DNA of 64,000 nucleotides from Pseudomonas sp. TMP9 (GCF_037943105.1 NZ_CP149803.1:1178001-1242000), one strand, 5' to 3'; counted from the stretch's first letter, positions 47,496-56,858 are shown. Notes: generated by a model not told the origin, from the sequence alone. Numbers and translations: made by a program.

Positions 47496-48238
47496 CAGCA
47501 GCCTCTGGACTACGTATGTATAGCAAGGCGCAGGCGCAAGACGCACAGCACCAGTTGATCGAGCGCTACGCGCCTCTGGTCAAACGCATTGCCTATCACC
47601 TGCTGGCGCGCTTACCGGCCAATGTGCAGGTTGACGATTTGATTCAAGCCGGGATGATCGGCCTACTTGAAGCTTCAAAAAAATACGATTCCAGCAAAGG
47701 AGCCAGTTTCGAGACGTTTGTGGGCATCCGCATACGTGGCTCCATGCTTGACGAGGTGCGCAAAGGTGATTGGGCGCCGCGTTCGGTGCACCGTAATAGC
47801 CGCATGGTCAGTGACGCGATTAGGAAAGTTGAGGCCAGAACGGGTCGAGACGCTAAAGATCAAGAGGTTGCGGCCGAACTAGAATTGAGTCTTGAAGATT
47901 ACTACGGCATTCTTGGCGACACGCTAGGCAGCCGCCTATTCAGCTTCGACGACCTGTTGCAGGACGGCGAGCACGGCGCGATGGATGAGGATGCTGGCAG
48001 CAATCACCTTGAACCCTCTCGTGATTTGGAAGATCAACGTTTTCAAGCGGCCCTAGCAGATGCCATTGCTGGCTTGCCAGAGCGCGAGCGCCTAGTGTTA
48101 GCACTGTATTACGATGAAGAATTAAATCTAAAAGAGATTGGTGCAGTGTTGGGGGTTAGCGAGTCACGAGTAAGCCAGTTACACAGTCAGTGTGCTGCTC
48201 GCTTGCGTGCCCGCCTAGCTGAATGGCGTGCCCGCTGA
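47492..48238 (+). CDS. fliA: Flagellar sigma factor FliA (sigma-28)
   Basis: 248 residues. Sigma-28 directs late flagellar and chemotaxis genes. Region 2: YAPLVKRIAYHLLARLPANVQVDDLIQAG. Region 3: MLDEVRKGDWAPRSVHRN. Region 4: LPERERLVLALYYDEELNLKEIG and ESRVSQLHSQ. Normal length. Inhibited by FlgM, which is not in the window. Confidence 0.97.
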   Translation: MTAASGLRMYSKAQAQDAQHQLIERYAPLVKRIAYHLLARLPANVQVDDLIQAGMIGLLEASKKYDSSKGASFETFVGIRIRGSMLDEVRKGDWAPRSVHRNSRMVSDAIRKVEARTGRDAKDQEVAAELELSLEDYYGILGDTLGSRLFSFDDLLQDGEHGAMDEDAGSNHLEPSRDLEDQRFQAALADAIAGLPERERLVLALYYDEELNLKEIGAVLGVSESRVSQLHSQCAARLRARLAEWRAR

Positions 48239-48255
48239 ATTGCACGTTAATGCTC

Positions 48256-48263
48256 GCCGATTT
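48256..48263 (+). promoter_or_regulatory. Possible FliA -10 element before cheY
   Basis: GCCGATTT resembles the sigma-28 -10 GCCGATAA and lies about 60 bases before cheY in the fliA-cheY gap, but the matching -35 (TCAAGTTT-like) is poor. Weak evidence only. Confidence 0.25.
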
Positions 48264-48320
48264 CACGATTAAAGGCGCACACAGGTCGCTGGGTGCGTTT
48301 GGGACTGTACGGAGGTCGAC

Positions 48321-48707
48321 TTGGACAAGAACATGAAAATCCTCATCGTTGATGACTTTTCAACGATGCGACGAATCATTAAGAACCTCTTGCGTGATTT
48401 GGGGTTTACCAACACCGCCGAAGCGGATGACGGCGTAACGGCGCTGCCGATGCTGCAAAGCGGCAGTTTTGACTTTTTGGTCACGGACTGGAACATGCCT
48501 GGCATGACCGGTATCGACTTGCTGCGCGCTGTGCGTGCGGATGATCGCCTAAAAACGCTGCCGGTACTGATGGTCACGGCAGAAGCCAAGCGCGATCAGA
48601 TCATCGAGGCCGCCCAAGCGGGTGTTAACGGTTATGTAGTTAAGCCGTTCACTGCTCAGGTACTTAAAGAGAAGATTGAGAAAATCTTCGAGCGCGTCAA
48701 CGGCTGA
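48321..48707 (+). CDS. cheY: Chemotaxis response regulator CheY
   Basis: 128 residues if read from TTG 48321, which is 5 bases after a perfect GGAGG. The ATG at 48333 usually annotated would give 124 residues but sits 17 bases from that ribosome site, so the TTG is favoured. Receiver fold: acidic pair Asp11-Asp12, phosphoacceptor Asp56 ([11 protein letters not shown]), Thr/Lys switch (MVTAEAK, VVKPF). Phospho-CheY binds FliM and reverses the motor. Confidence 0.95.
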   Translation: MDKNMKILIVDDFSTMRRIIKNLLRDLGFTNTAEADDGVTALPMLQSGSFDFLVTDWNMPGMTGIDLLRAVRADDRLKTLPVLMVTAEAKRDQIIEAAQAGVNGYVVKPFTAQVLKEKIEKIFERVNG

Positions 48708-48726
48708 TGTCTGCCATGAGGGTTCT

Positions 48727-49515
48727 ATGGAACATAATGATTCCGCTCAGGGTGATCTTGAGTCGTCCTTGAAACACAGTGCTCGCCAACTGGTAGACAG
48801 CCTTGAACGTGGCAACTTTGGTGAAGCGGTACAGCTGATACATGACCTGAACAAGGCGCGCGACCGTGGCTTGTATCATGAGGTCGGCAAGCTGACCCGA
48901 GAGCTGCATAACGCCATCGTCAATTTCCAACTCGACCCTCGTATGCCGCATGCTACCGAGGTTTCACAAATCACCGATGCCACTGAACGTTTGAATTACG
49001 TGGTGACGATGACCGAGAAAGCGGCTAATCGCACCATGGACTTGGTCGAGCAAAGTACCCCGCTGGTCAATGGTTTTAGCGATGAAGCGCATAGTTTAAG
49101 TGCTGACTGGGGGCGATTTATGCGCCGCGAGATGAGCGCTGACAACTTTCGTGAGTTGGCTAAACGGGTTGAGTCGTTTCTCGATCGCAGCGAGCGTGAT
49201 GGCGCCAAACTGTCGGCCAATCTGAACGACATCATGCTGGCCCAAGATTTTCAGGACTTAACAGGGCAGGTGATTAAACGCGTCACCCAGTTGGTCACTG
49301 AAGTTGAAAGTAACCTGCTGAAACTGGTGCTAATGGCCAGCCAAGTGGATCAGTTTGCCGGCATTGAGCACAACCGCGAGATGCTCCGCGCCGAACAAGA
49401 AAAACAAAAAGAACCTTCCCATGGTGAAGGTCCGCAGATTCATGCCGATAAGCGTGAAGACGTCGCATCTAATCAAGATGATGTCGACGACCTGCTTTCC
49501 AGTCTGGGATTTTAG
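48727..49515 (+). CDS. cheZ: CheY phosphatase CheZ
   Basis: 262 residues from ATG 48727, behind GAGGG. A long helical hairpin carries the catalytic LAQDFQDLTGQVI segment (Gln and Asp). The extreme C-terminus DDVDDLLSSLGF is the tethered CheY-binding helix. An in-frame upstream reading into cheY is not used. Dephosphorylates CheY. Confidence 0.95.
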   Translation: MEHNDSAQGDLESSLKHSARQLVDSLERGNFGEAVQLIHDLNKARDRGLYHEVGKLTRELHNAIVNFQLDPRMPHATEVSQITDATERLNYVVTMTEKAANRTMDLVEQSTPLVNGFSDEAHSLSADWGRFMRREMSADNFRELAKRVESFLDRSERDGAKLSANLNDIMLAQDFQDLTGQVIKRVTQLVTEVESNLLKLVLMASQVDQFAGIEHNREMLRAEQEKQKEPSHGEGPQIHADKREDVASNQDDVDDLLSSLGF

Positions 49516-49526
49516 GAGCACGTCTT

Positions 49527-51737
49527 ATGAGCTTCGGCGCCGATGAAGAAATCCTTCAGGACTTCCTGGTAGAGGCCGGCGAGATTATTGAACTGTTGTC
49601 TGAACAGCTTGTAGAGCTGGAAAGTCGACCCGACGATAAGAATCTGCTAAATGCTATTTTCCGCGGTTTTCATACGGTCAAAGGCGGTGCCGGGTTTCTC
49701 CAGCTCAATGAGTTGGTGGAATGCTGTCACATCGCAGAAAACGTCTTCGACATCCTGCGCAAGGGTGAGCGACGCGTCGACTCCGCATTGATGGACGTGG
49801 TGCTGGAAGCACTGGATGCCGTCACCAGTATGTTCACTGAGGTACGCGAACGTACCAGCCTGACTCCTGCTACCCCTGAGTTACTAGCCGCTTTGGCGCG
49901 TATGGCTGAACCAGGCGGCGCCGATGATAGCGCGTTGCCTGACGCGATTGCAGCACCCGAACCTGAGCCAGTCGCTGACGACATAACTGACACTGAGTTC
50001 GAGCAGTTACTCGGCTCCCTGGATAATGTGCAGGCGCCGGCGGCCAGCGCGGCCAGTGGCGATGAAATTACCGATGATGAATTTGAATCGTTGCTCGACC
50101 AGCTGCATGGTAAGGGTCAGTTTGTAGCGCCTGAAGTCGTCTCTGCGCCTACAACTCCGGCCCCTGCAACGGCGGGCAGTAACGAAATTACCGATGACGA
50201 ATTTGAGTCACTACTCGATCAATTGCATGGCAAAGGCCAGTTCGCGGCGCCGGCTGCAGCAGCACCTGTTGCTCCAGCTGCCAGCGTTAAGCCTGCCGAG
50301 GCAGCGAGTGGTGATATTACCGATGATGAGTTTGAGGCCTTGCTCGATCAACTTCACGGTAAAGGTAGGTTTGTCGAGCCTGAGGTGATCAAGCCTGTTG
50401 CACCCGCACCCGCACCCGCACCCGCACCATCTTCAGCGCCCAAGCCAGCGCAAGCCCCTAAAGCTGTAGCTAAGCCCGCAGCCCCGCCCGAAGCTAAACC
50501 TGCACCGGCCAAGCCGCCAGTTTCAGCACCCTCCGCGCCTGTAGCAGAGAAGGCCTCGCCACCCAGCGAAGCAGAAACCACTGTGCGGGTCGACACCGCG
50601 CGGCTGGATGAGATCATGAATATGGTCGGTGAGCTGGTATTGGTGCGTAACCGTCTGGTCCGCCTGGGTTCCAGCAGCGGCGATGAAGCCATGTCCAAGG
50701 CAGTTTCAAACTTGGATGTGGTTACGGCTGATTTGCAAACGGCGGTAATGAAAACCCGTATGCAGCCGATCAAAAAGGTCTTCGGGCGCTTCCCGCGTCT
50801 GGTTCGTGATCTTGCCCGCAACCTTAAAAAAGAGATCAACTTAGAGCTGGTCGGTGAAGAAACCGACCTCGACAAGAACTTGGTAGAGGCGCTAGCCGAC
50901 CCGCTGGTGCACTTGGTGCGTAACGCGGTCGACCATGGTATTGAAACGCCGGAAGAGCGCGAAGCGTCGGGCAAAGCACGTGGTGGTAAGGTAATCCTCT
51001 CCGCCGAGCAGGAAGGTGATCATATTCTCTTGTCGATCTCTGATGACGGTAAGGGCATGGACGCTGACGTACTGCGCGCCAAAGCCGTGGAAAAAGGTCT
51101 GTTGGATAAAGACGCTGCCGATCGCCTCAACGAGTTTGAATGTTACAACCTGATTTTTGCGCCGGGGTTCTCGACTAAAACCGAGATTTCAGATGTATCT
51201 GGCCGTGGTGTGGGCATGGATGTGGTGAAAACCAAGATCTCCCAGCTCAATGGCACCGTTAACGTGTTTTCGGTTAAGGGCCAGGGTTCGAAGATCGTCA
51301 TTAAAGTGCCGTTGACGCTGGCGATCATGCCAACGCTGATGGTCATGTTGGCAAATCAAGCGTTTGCCTTCCCGCTGGTTAACGTCAATGAAATCTTCCA
51401 CCTCGACCTGTCGCGCACCAACGTCGTCGACGGCCAAGAAGTGGTGATCGTACGTGACAAAGCCTTGCCGTTGTTTTACCTCAAGCGTTGGTTGATCGGT
51501 AATGCCGCTCACGTTGAGCAAGGGGAAGGTCATGTGGTGATTCTGACTGTCGGCAGCCAGCGTATCGGCTTTGTGGTTGATCAATTGGTTGGCCAGGAAG
51601 AGGTGGTGATTAAGCCTTTGGGCAAAATGCTGCAGGGCACTCCAGGTATGTCAGGTGCGACCATTACCGGTGATGGACGTATTGCCTTGATTCTTGACGT
51701 GCCGAGCATGCTCAAACGTTACGCACGGCGCATCTGA
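49527..51737 (+). CDS. cheA: Chemotaxis histidine kinase CheA
   Basis: 736 residues. P1 Hpt domain (1-125) with phosphorylated His49 (FRGFHTVKGGAGFL). Residues about 150-350 hold four acidic modules in Ala/Pro-rich linker and no recognisable folded P2 domain. P3 dimerisation begins near 355 (RLDEIMNMVGELVLVRNRL). P4 kinase shows the N box HLVRNAVDHGIE, G1 ISDDGKGMD, and G2 GRGVGMDVV. P5 CheW-like domain spans about 600-730. Receives signals from receptors through CheW and phosphorylates CheY and CheB. Confidence 0.96.
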   Translation: MSFGADEEILQDFLVEAGEIIELLSEQLVELESRPDDKNLLNAIFRGFHTVKGGAGFLQLNELVECCHIAENVFDILRKGERRVDSALMDVVLEALDAVTSMFTEVRERTSLTPATPELLAALARMAEPGGADDSALPDAIAAPEPEPVADDITDTEFEQLLGSLDNVQAPAASAASGDEITDDEFESLLDQLHGKGQFVAPEVVSAPTTPAPATAGSNEITDDEFESLLDQLHGKGQFAAPAAAAPVAPAASVKPAEAASGDITDDEFEALLDQLHGKGRFVEPEVIKPVAPAPAPAPAPSSAPKPAQAPKAVAKPAAPPEAKPAPAKPPVSAPSAPVAEKASPPSEAETTVRVDTARLDEIMNMVGELVLVRNRLVRLGSSSGDEAMSKAVSNLDVVTADLQTAVMKTRMQPIKKVFGRFPRLVRDLARNLKKEINLELVGEETDLDKNLVEALADPLVHLVRNAVDHGIETPEEREASGKARGGKVILSAEQEGDHILLSISDDGKGMDADVLRAKAVEKGLLDKDAADRLNEFECYNLIFAPGFSTKTEISDVSGRGVGMDVVKTKISQLNGTVNVFSVKGQGSKIVIKVPLTLAIMPTLMVMLANQAFAFPLVNVNEIFHLDLSRTNVVDGQEVVIVRDKALPLFYLKRWLIGNAAHVEQGEGHVVILTVGSQRIGFVVDQLVGQEEVVIKPLGKMLQGTPGMSGATITGDGRIALILDVPSMLKRYARRI
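49977..50375 (+). repeat. Four acidic modules in the CheA linker
   Basis: Residues 151-167 (DDITDTEFEQLLGSL), 179-199, 219-239 and 262-282 (cores ITDDEFESLLDQLHGKG, twice, and ITDDEFEALLDQLHGKG). The three later copies are nearly identical in protein but differ at many third codon positions, so selection has kept the peptide while the DNA drifted. Linkers between them are Ala/Pro/Val-rich. See findings. Confidence 0.9.
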
Positions 51738-51780
51738 TTGTTAGCGGCGCAGGTTTCTGTCGCGTCGTTTAGGAGTGTTT

Positions 51781-52884
51781 ATGGTGGTTAAGGTGTTGGT
51801 GGTCGATGACTCCGGTTTTTTTCGTCGACGGGTGTCGGAAATTCTTTCAGCCGATCCGAATATTCAGGTGATTGGCACAGCCACTAACGGCCGCGAAGCC
51901 ATTGAGCAGGCGCAAGCGCTTAAACCTGATGTGATTACCATGGATTATGAGATGCCGATGATGGATGGCATCACGGCTGTGCGTAATATCATGCAGCGCT
52001 GCCCAACGCCGGTATTGATGTTCTCTTCGCTGACCCACGAAGGCGCGCGAGTCACGCTGGATGCGCTGGAAGCGGGTGCAGTTGATTTTCTGCCGAAAAA
52101 TTTTGAGGATATTTCGCGAAATCCTGAGCGAGTTAAGCAGCTGCTCTGCGAAAAAATTCATACCATTGCCCGCAGTAATCGACGCAGCCTTAGCCCGCCA
52201 ACCATTGCAACGCCTGCCTCACAAGCTAAGCCGGCGGTGCGTGCTGCACCCGCGCCCGCGGCGCAGCTTCGTCCTGCTGTCGCCTCCGCGCCTACGGCTT
52301 CTAGCGCAGCGCCCAAGCGTAAGTCTTATAAGCTAGTGGCAATTGGTACCTCAACGGGCGGGCCGGTCGCGTTGCAACGTGTGTTGACTCAATTGCCGGC
52401 TAATTTTCCGTCCCCCATCGTGCTGATCCAGCACATGCCTGCCGCCTTTACTAAGGCATTTGCTGAGCGTCTCGATAAGTTGTGCCGCATCAATGTCAAA
52501 GAGGCTGAAGACGGTGATGTACTGCGTCCGGGGCTTGCACTGCTCGCGCCTGGCGGCAAGCAGATGATGGTCGATGCTCGCGGCGTGGTGAAAATCCTGC
52601 CTGGCGATGAACGCTTGAACTACAAACCCTGCGTCGATATCACCTTTGGTTCGGTCGCCAAATCTTATGCGGATAAAGTGCTAGCGGTCGTGCTGACAGG
52701 CATGGGCGCTGATGGCCGTGAAGGTGCGCGTCTGCTCAAGCAGTGCGGCAGCCAAGTATGGGCTCAGGATGAAGCCAGTTGCGTGATTTATGGCATGCCC
52801 ATGGCCATCGTCAAAGCCAACTTAGCCGATGCAATCTACCCGCTGGACGATATCGGCAGGCACTTGGCGGAGACCTGTATTTAA
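51781..52884 (+). CDS. cheB: Chemotaxis protein-glutamate methylesterase CheB
   Basis: 367 residues from ATG 51781, 5 bases after AGGAG; GTG 51775 is less likely. Receiver with Asp55 ([12 protein letters not shown]), a Pro/Ala-rich linker (about 140-180), then the methylesterase domain with catalytic Ser (GTSTGGP), His (IQHMP) and Asp ([11 protein letters not shown]). Removes methyl groups from chemoreceptors. Its stop shares one base with the motC start. Confidence 0.96.
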   Translation: MVVKVLVVDDSGFFRRRVSEILSADPNIQVIGTATNGREAIEQAQALKPDVITMDYEMPMMDGITAVRNIMQRCPTPVLMFSSLTHEGARVTLDALEAGAVDFLPKNFEDISRNPERVKQLLCEKIHTIARSNRRSLSPPTIATPASQAKPAVRAAPAPAAQLRPAVASAPTASSAAPKRKSYKLVAIGTSTGGPVALQRVLTQLPANFPSPIVLIQHMPAAFTKAFAERLDKLCRINVKEAEDGDVLRPGLALLAPGGKQMMVDARGVVKILPGDERLNYKPCVDITFGSVAKSYADKVLAVVLTGMGADGREGARLLKQCGSQVWAQDEASCVIYGMPMAIVKANLADAIYPLDDIGRHLAETCI

Positions 52885-53624
52885 TGGATGTGCTGAGCCT
52901 TATTGGGGTCATTTTGGCGTTTGTTGCCATCCTCGGCGGCAATTACCTTGAGGGTGGCCATGTCGGCGCGTTACTCAATGGGCCAGCGGCACTAATTGTC
53001 ATTGGTGGCACGCTCGGCGCAGCTTTTCTTCAGGCGCCTGTGCACTCATTTAAGCGGGCTCTGGCCATTGTCAGCTGGATTTTTTTTCCACCTCGGATAG
53101 ACCTTGTAGGTGGCATTAATCGCGTAGTCGGCTGGAGTATGACCGCGCGCAAGGAGGGTTTGTTGGGCCTTGAGGCGGTGGCTGATGTCGAGGCAGACCC
53201 CTATGCGCGTAAAGGCTTGCAGCTTTTGGTCGACGGCGCTGAGCCTGAGGCCATTCGCAGCATTCTTGAAGTCGACCTGTACAACCAAGAAGGGCGAGAC
53301 ATTCAGGCTGCCAAGGTGTTTGAAAGTATGGGCGGTTACGCTCCAACCATTGGCATTATCGGTGCCGTTATGGGGCTGATTCATGTGATGGGCAATCTGG
53401 CTGATCCGAGCATGCTCGGCAGCGGGATTGCCGTCGCATTCGTGGCCACCATCTATGGCGTAGGTTTCGCTAACCTGCTGTTGTTACCTATTGGTAGCAA
53501 ACTCAAGGCCATAGCCCAGCGTCAGTCGCGTTATCGTGAGATGTTGCTCGAAGGCATCCTGTCGATTGCCGAGGGTGAAAACCCGCGCTCCATCGAATTA
53601 AAGCTGCAAGGCTTTATGGATTGA
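52884..53624 (+). CDS. motC: Flagellar stator protein MotC (MotA family)
   Basis: 246 residues from ATG 52884. MotA-type stator with four membrane helices (first at about 5-25, last two with PTIGIIGAVMGLIHVMGNL and GSGIAVAFVATIYGVGFANLL). Pseudomonads have two stators, MotAB and MotCD; MotCD supports swarming. Paired with motD, 12 bases downstream. The longer reading from 52779 is inside cheB. Confidence 0.95.
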   Translation: MDVLSLIGVILAFVAILGGNYLEGGHVGALLNGPAALIVIGGTLGAAFLQAPVHSFKRALAIVSWIFFPPRIDLVGGINRVVGWSMTARKEGLLGLEAVADVEADPYARKGLQLLVDGAEPEAIRSILEVDLYNQEGRDIQAAKVFESMGGYAPTIGIIGAVMGLIHVMGNLADPSMLGSGIAVAFVATIYGVGFANLLLLPIGSKLKAIAQRQSRYREMLLEGILSIAEGENPRSIELKLQGFMD

Positions 53625-53636
53625 TGGGGACACGTT

Positions 53637-54506
53637 ATGGCCCGCAGGCGTCACCAAGAAGAGCATGAAAACCACGAGCGTTGGCTGGTCTCTTATGCAG
53701 ATTTCATCACCCTGCTGTTTGCGTTTTTTGTGGTGATGTATTCGATCTCGTCGATCAATGAAGGCAAGTACAAAATCCTTTCAGACAGCCTGACTGGCGT
53801 GTTCAACCAACCTGACCGTGCGATCAAACCAATACCTGTGGGCGATGAGCGCCCGCGTACCACCGAGCCGGACCGTTCGCTGGTGGATGAGGAAAGCACC
53901 CTGTCGGCTGCCGACTCACTGGAAAGTATCGCCAACAGCGTGCGTGAGGCTTTTAGCGATTTAATTCAGTCCAATCAGCTCAAGGTGAGTGGCAATGAGT
54001 TATGGATTGAGATTGAGCTCAGCTCCAGTTTGCTGTTCACCAGCGGCGATGCAGTCCCTAATAACGCTGCGTTCGATATTATCGAGAAGGTCGCCAAAAT
54101 TCTGGCACCTTATGAGAACCCGGTCCATGTTGAGGGCTTTACCGATAATCTGCCGATTCAGACCGCGCAATTCCCCACTAACTGGGAGCTTTCTACCGCG
54201 AGGGCTGCGAGTATCGTGCGAATGTTGGCCATGGATGGCGTTAAGCCAAGTCGTCTGGCTGCTGTGGGTTATGGCGAGTTTCAACCCGTCGCTGATAACG
54301 CCACATTGGAAGGACGTGGGCGTAACCGTCGAGTGGTGTTGGTGATCTCGCGTAATCTAGATGTGCGCCGCAGTGTGAGTGGTGTGGGCAGTGCCAATGC
54401 CAAACCCGATGCAGCCTTGCAGCGGGCTGGCACGCAACCTGCAAAAGCTCCGCCAGCGCCGGCCCCGCAAACGGGTGCCGTCAAACCCCCGTCGCCGGCC
54501 CCATAA
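53637..54506 (+). CDS. motD: Flagellar stator protein MotD (MotB family)
   Basis: 289 residues. N-terminal cytoplasmic tail, then one membrane helix containing the proton-binding Asp (SYADFITLLFAFFVVMYSIS, about 19-38). The OmpA-like peptidoglycan-binding domain is at about 120-245 (VEGFTDNLPIQ, NWELSTARAASIVRML). C-terminal Pro/Ala tail. Partner of MotC. Confidence 0.95.
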   Translation: MARRRHQEEHENHERWLVSYADFITLLFAFFVVMYSISSINEGKYKILSDSLTGVFNQPDRAIKPIPVGDERPRTTEPDRSLVDEESTLSAADSLESIANSVREAFSDLIQSNQLKVSGNELWIEIELSSSLLFTSGDAVPNNAAFDIIEKVAKILAPYENPVHVEGFTDNLPIQTAQFPTNWELSTARAASIVRMLAMDGVKPSRLAAVGYGEFQPVADNATLEGRGRNRRVVLVISRNLDVRRSVSGVGSANAKPDAALQRAGTQPAKAPPAPAPQTGAVKPPSPAP

Positions 54507-54557
54507 GGTGGCCCCGTTCTCGGTCAGGTGTATAGCTGACTCGAGAGGATGATAACG

Positions 54558-55346
54558 ATGAGAGTCTGGGCAGTAGCCAATCAAAAAGGTGGAGTCGGTA
54601 AGACCACCACATCAATCGCCTTGGCAGGCCTGCTGGCCGATGCTGGCAAGCGCGTAGTGGTGGTTGACCTCGATCCTCACGGCTCAATGACCAGTTATTT
54701 CGGGCACGACCCGGATAGCTTGGAACACAGCAGCTTTGACCTTTTCCAACATAAAGGCAGCGTGCCGCAAGGCTTGCCCCAGCAATTGCTCTTGCCAACC
54801 AGCCATGAGCGTATTTCATTGCTGCCTTCCAGTACTGCACTGGCCACCCTTGAGCGCCAATCACCTGGGCAGAGTGGCCTGGGTTTAGTGATTGCCAAGA
54901 GCCTGGCGCAGCTCTGGCAAGAGTTTGATTACGCGTTGATCGACAGTCCGCCCTTGCTCGGCGTGTTGATGGTTAATGCGCTAGCAGCCAGTCAGCAGTT
55001 GGTGATACCGGTGCAAACCGAGTTTCTCGCTGTCAAAGGGCTTGAGCGCATGGTTAATACCTTGGCAATGATCAACCGTTCGCGGCAACAAGCGTTGCCC
55101 TATACCATCGTGCCGACTCTGTTTGACCGCCGCACGCAGGCCTCAATGAGCACCTTGCGGCAACTGCGTAACAGTTACCTTGAGCATCTATGGCCGGCTT
55201 ACATTCCGGTTGATACGCGCTTGCGCGATGCCAGTCGGGCGGGGCTTGCGCCGTCGCAATTTGACAACAACAGCCGCGGCGTAATGGCCTACCGGGCGTT
55301 GCTCAAACACTTGCTGTCACAGCAGCTTGCCGCCCAGGTCGCCTGA
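54558..55346 (+). CDS. ParA-family ATPase, ParC-like
   Basis: 262 residues from ATG 54558 (RVWAVANQKGG), with GAGAGG upstream; ATG 54549 would add three residues. ParA/MinD Walker motif NQKGGVGKTTTSIAL and VVDLDPHGSMTSYFG. In Vibrio, the homologue ParC brings chemosensory arrays to the flagellated pole with ParP. Position before the ParP-like gene and cheW supports the same role. Confidence 0.9.
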   Translation: MRVWAVANQKGGVGKTTTSIALAGLLADAGKRVVVVDLDPHGSMTSYFGHDPDSLEHSSFDLFQHKGSVPQGLPQQLLLPTSHERISLLPSSTALATLERQSPGQSGLGLVIAKSLAQLWQEFDYALIDSPPLLGVLMVNALAASQQLVIPVQTEFLAVKGLERMVNTLAMINRSRQQALPYTIVPTLFDRRTQASMSTLRQLRNSYLEHLWPAYIPVDTRLRDASRAGLAPSQFDNNSRGVMAYRALLKHLLSQQLAAQVA

Positions 55347-55374
55347 AATGAACGACTATGCTGAAGAGATAGGC

Positions 55375-55402
55375 TCAAGTCTGCCGCCAGCGCGGCCGAT
55401 AG
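55375..55402 (+). promoter_or_regulatory. FliA (sigma-28) promoter before the ParP-like gene
   Basis: TCAAGTCT (55375-55382), 12 bases, GCCGATAG (55395-55402) closely matches the flagellar sigma-28 consensus TAAAGTTT-N11-GCCGATAA, with the spacer one base longer. It lies about 30 bases before the start codon. It would put the ParP-like and cheW genes in the late class. Confidence 0.6.
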
Positions 55403-55433
55403 CCTGTACAGATCGTTACTACAGGTTTTATTC

Positions 55434-56273
55434 ATGAGTCGTCCGCTTCTCACTGCCACACATCCGCAACTGGCTTTGCAGTCCTATCTGGACGGCTTAC
55501 TGCAGGAGGCTGCGCTCGAATTTGCTGACAGCCTCTCGTTGGATGAGTTTGAGGCGGCGGTGCTTGAGGAGCAGGTGCGTGACGCTCGGGCTATGCCTGA
55601 AGCGCAAGCGGCCGCCACAAAGCCTTTTGCTGAACTGAGTGCGCGGCCCCTTGTATTGCCCGCGATCGAGTTGGTAACGCCCGCAATCGAATTGCGTGTC
55701 GAAGCGCCGCAGCAGGTAGTTGAGAGCGCAGTTGTGATTGAGACTGCGCCAGCTCCTGCCCAAATGCTGTTGGTGCCTGAGCCGATGCTGCATGGGCGGC
55801 CAGAGTGGGCGCAAGGACCTTTCGAGTGCCTATTATTCGACGTGGCGGGGTTGACTCTGGCGGTTCCGTTGGTGTGCTTGGGCTCGATTTACCCCTTGGA
55901 AGGCCAAGAGCTCACGCCATTATTTGGCCAGCCAGACTGGTTTCTCGGCATACTGCCCTGCCAGGCGGGCAACCTGAAGGTGCTGGATACTGCACGCTGG
56001 GTGATGCCTGATCGTTACCGCGATGATTTTCGCCAAGGCTTACAGTTTGTGATTTCTATTCAGGGCTACGAGTGGGGTTTGGCGGTGCATCATGTTAGCC
56101 GCTCGATTCGCCTAGACCCCAGCGAAGTGAAATGGCGCAGCCAGCGCACGCAGCGGCCGTGGTTGGCGGGCACGGTGATCGAACACATGTGCGCGCTGTT
56201 GGATATCGCATCCCTGGCTGAATTGATTGCGAGTGGTGCAGCCAAGCGTATGGTGGCTAAACAGCCGCATTGA
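55434..56273 (+). CDS. CheW-domain protein, ParP-like
   Basis: 279 residues. A variable N-terminal half (to about 125, rich in Ala, Glu and Pro) precedes a CheW-like domain (about 130-265: FECLLFDVAGLTLAVPLVCLG, WFLGILPCQAGNLKVLDTARW). In Vibrio, ParP has this layout, binds ParC, CheA and receptors, and holds arrays at the pole. The order ParC-like, ParP-like, cheW is the same as there. No enzymatic role. Confidence 0.88.
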   Translation: MSRPLLTATHPQLALQSYLDGLLQEAALEFADSLSLDEFEAAVLEEQVRDARAMPEAQAAATKPFAELSARPLVLPAIELVTPAIELRVEAPQQVVESAVVIETAPAPAQMLLVPEPMLHGRPEWAQGPFECLLFDVAGLTLAVPLVCLGSIYPLEGQELTPLFGQPDWFLGILPCQAGNLKVLDTARWVMPDRYRDDFRQGLQFVISIQGYEWGLAVHHVSRSIRLDPSEVKWRSQRTQRPWLAGTVIEHMCALLDIASLAELIASGAAKRMVAKQPH

Positions 56274-56378
56274 ATAACCGCGGGCTGTGCGAGGTGCGCA
56301 GCTTTGCAACTATAGTAACGACAGCGGGGCACACACCCGCGATTGCCGCCGCGAGCGGTTTATGACGAGGCTAGGGAC

Positions 56379-56858
56379 ATGAAGAAAAGTTCGGCACAAG
56401 GTTCAGACGATCCGATCCTGCAATGGGTGACCTTCCGTTTAGACAACGAAACCTATGGCATCAATGTTATGCAGGTGCAGGAAGTCTTGCGCTATACCGA
56501 GATTGCCCCTGTGCCGGGTGCCCCGAGCTATGTGCTGGGCATCATTAACCTGCGCGGCAATGTGGTCACCGTGATCGACACGCGTCAGCGCTTCGGTCTG
56601 GATTCCACTGAGGTTACCGATAACACCCGTATTGTGATTATCGAGGCGGACAAGCAAGTGGTCGGCATTCTGGTCGACAGCGTGGCTGAGGTGGTTTATC
56701 TGCGCCAATCCGAAGTGGAAACCGCACCGAACGTCGGCAACGACGAATCCGCTAAGTTTATCCAAGGCGTGTGCAACAAGAACGGCGAGTTGCTGATTCT
56801 GGTTGAGCTAGACAAGATGATGAGCGAAGAAGAGTGGTCCGATCTGGAGAGCTTCTAA
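56379..56858 (+). CDS. cheW: Chemotaxis coupling protein CheW
   Basis: 159 residues from ATG 56379. A single CheW SH3-like domain: WVTFRLDNETYGINVMQVQEV, APSYVLGIINLRGNVVTVID, VVGILVDSVAEVVYL. CheW links receptors to CheA. The in-frame reading from 56343 is not needed. Followed after 3 bases by the DUF2802 gene. Confidence 0.96.
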   Translation: MKKSSAQGSDDPILQWVTFRLDNETYGINVMQVQEVLRYTEIAPVPGAPSYVLGIINLRGNVVTVIDTRQRFGLDSTEVTDNTRIVIIEADKQVVGILVDSVAEVVYLRQSEVETAPNVGNDESAKFIQGVCNKNGELLILVELDKMMSEEEWSDLESF

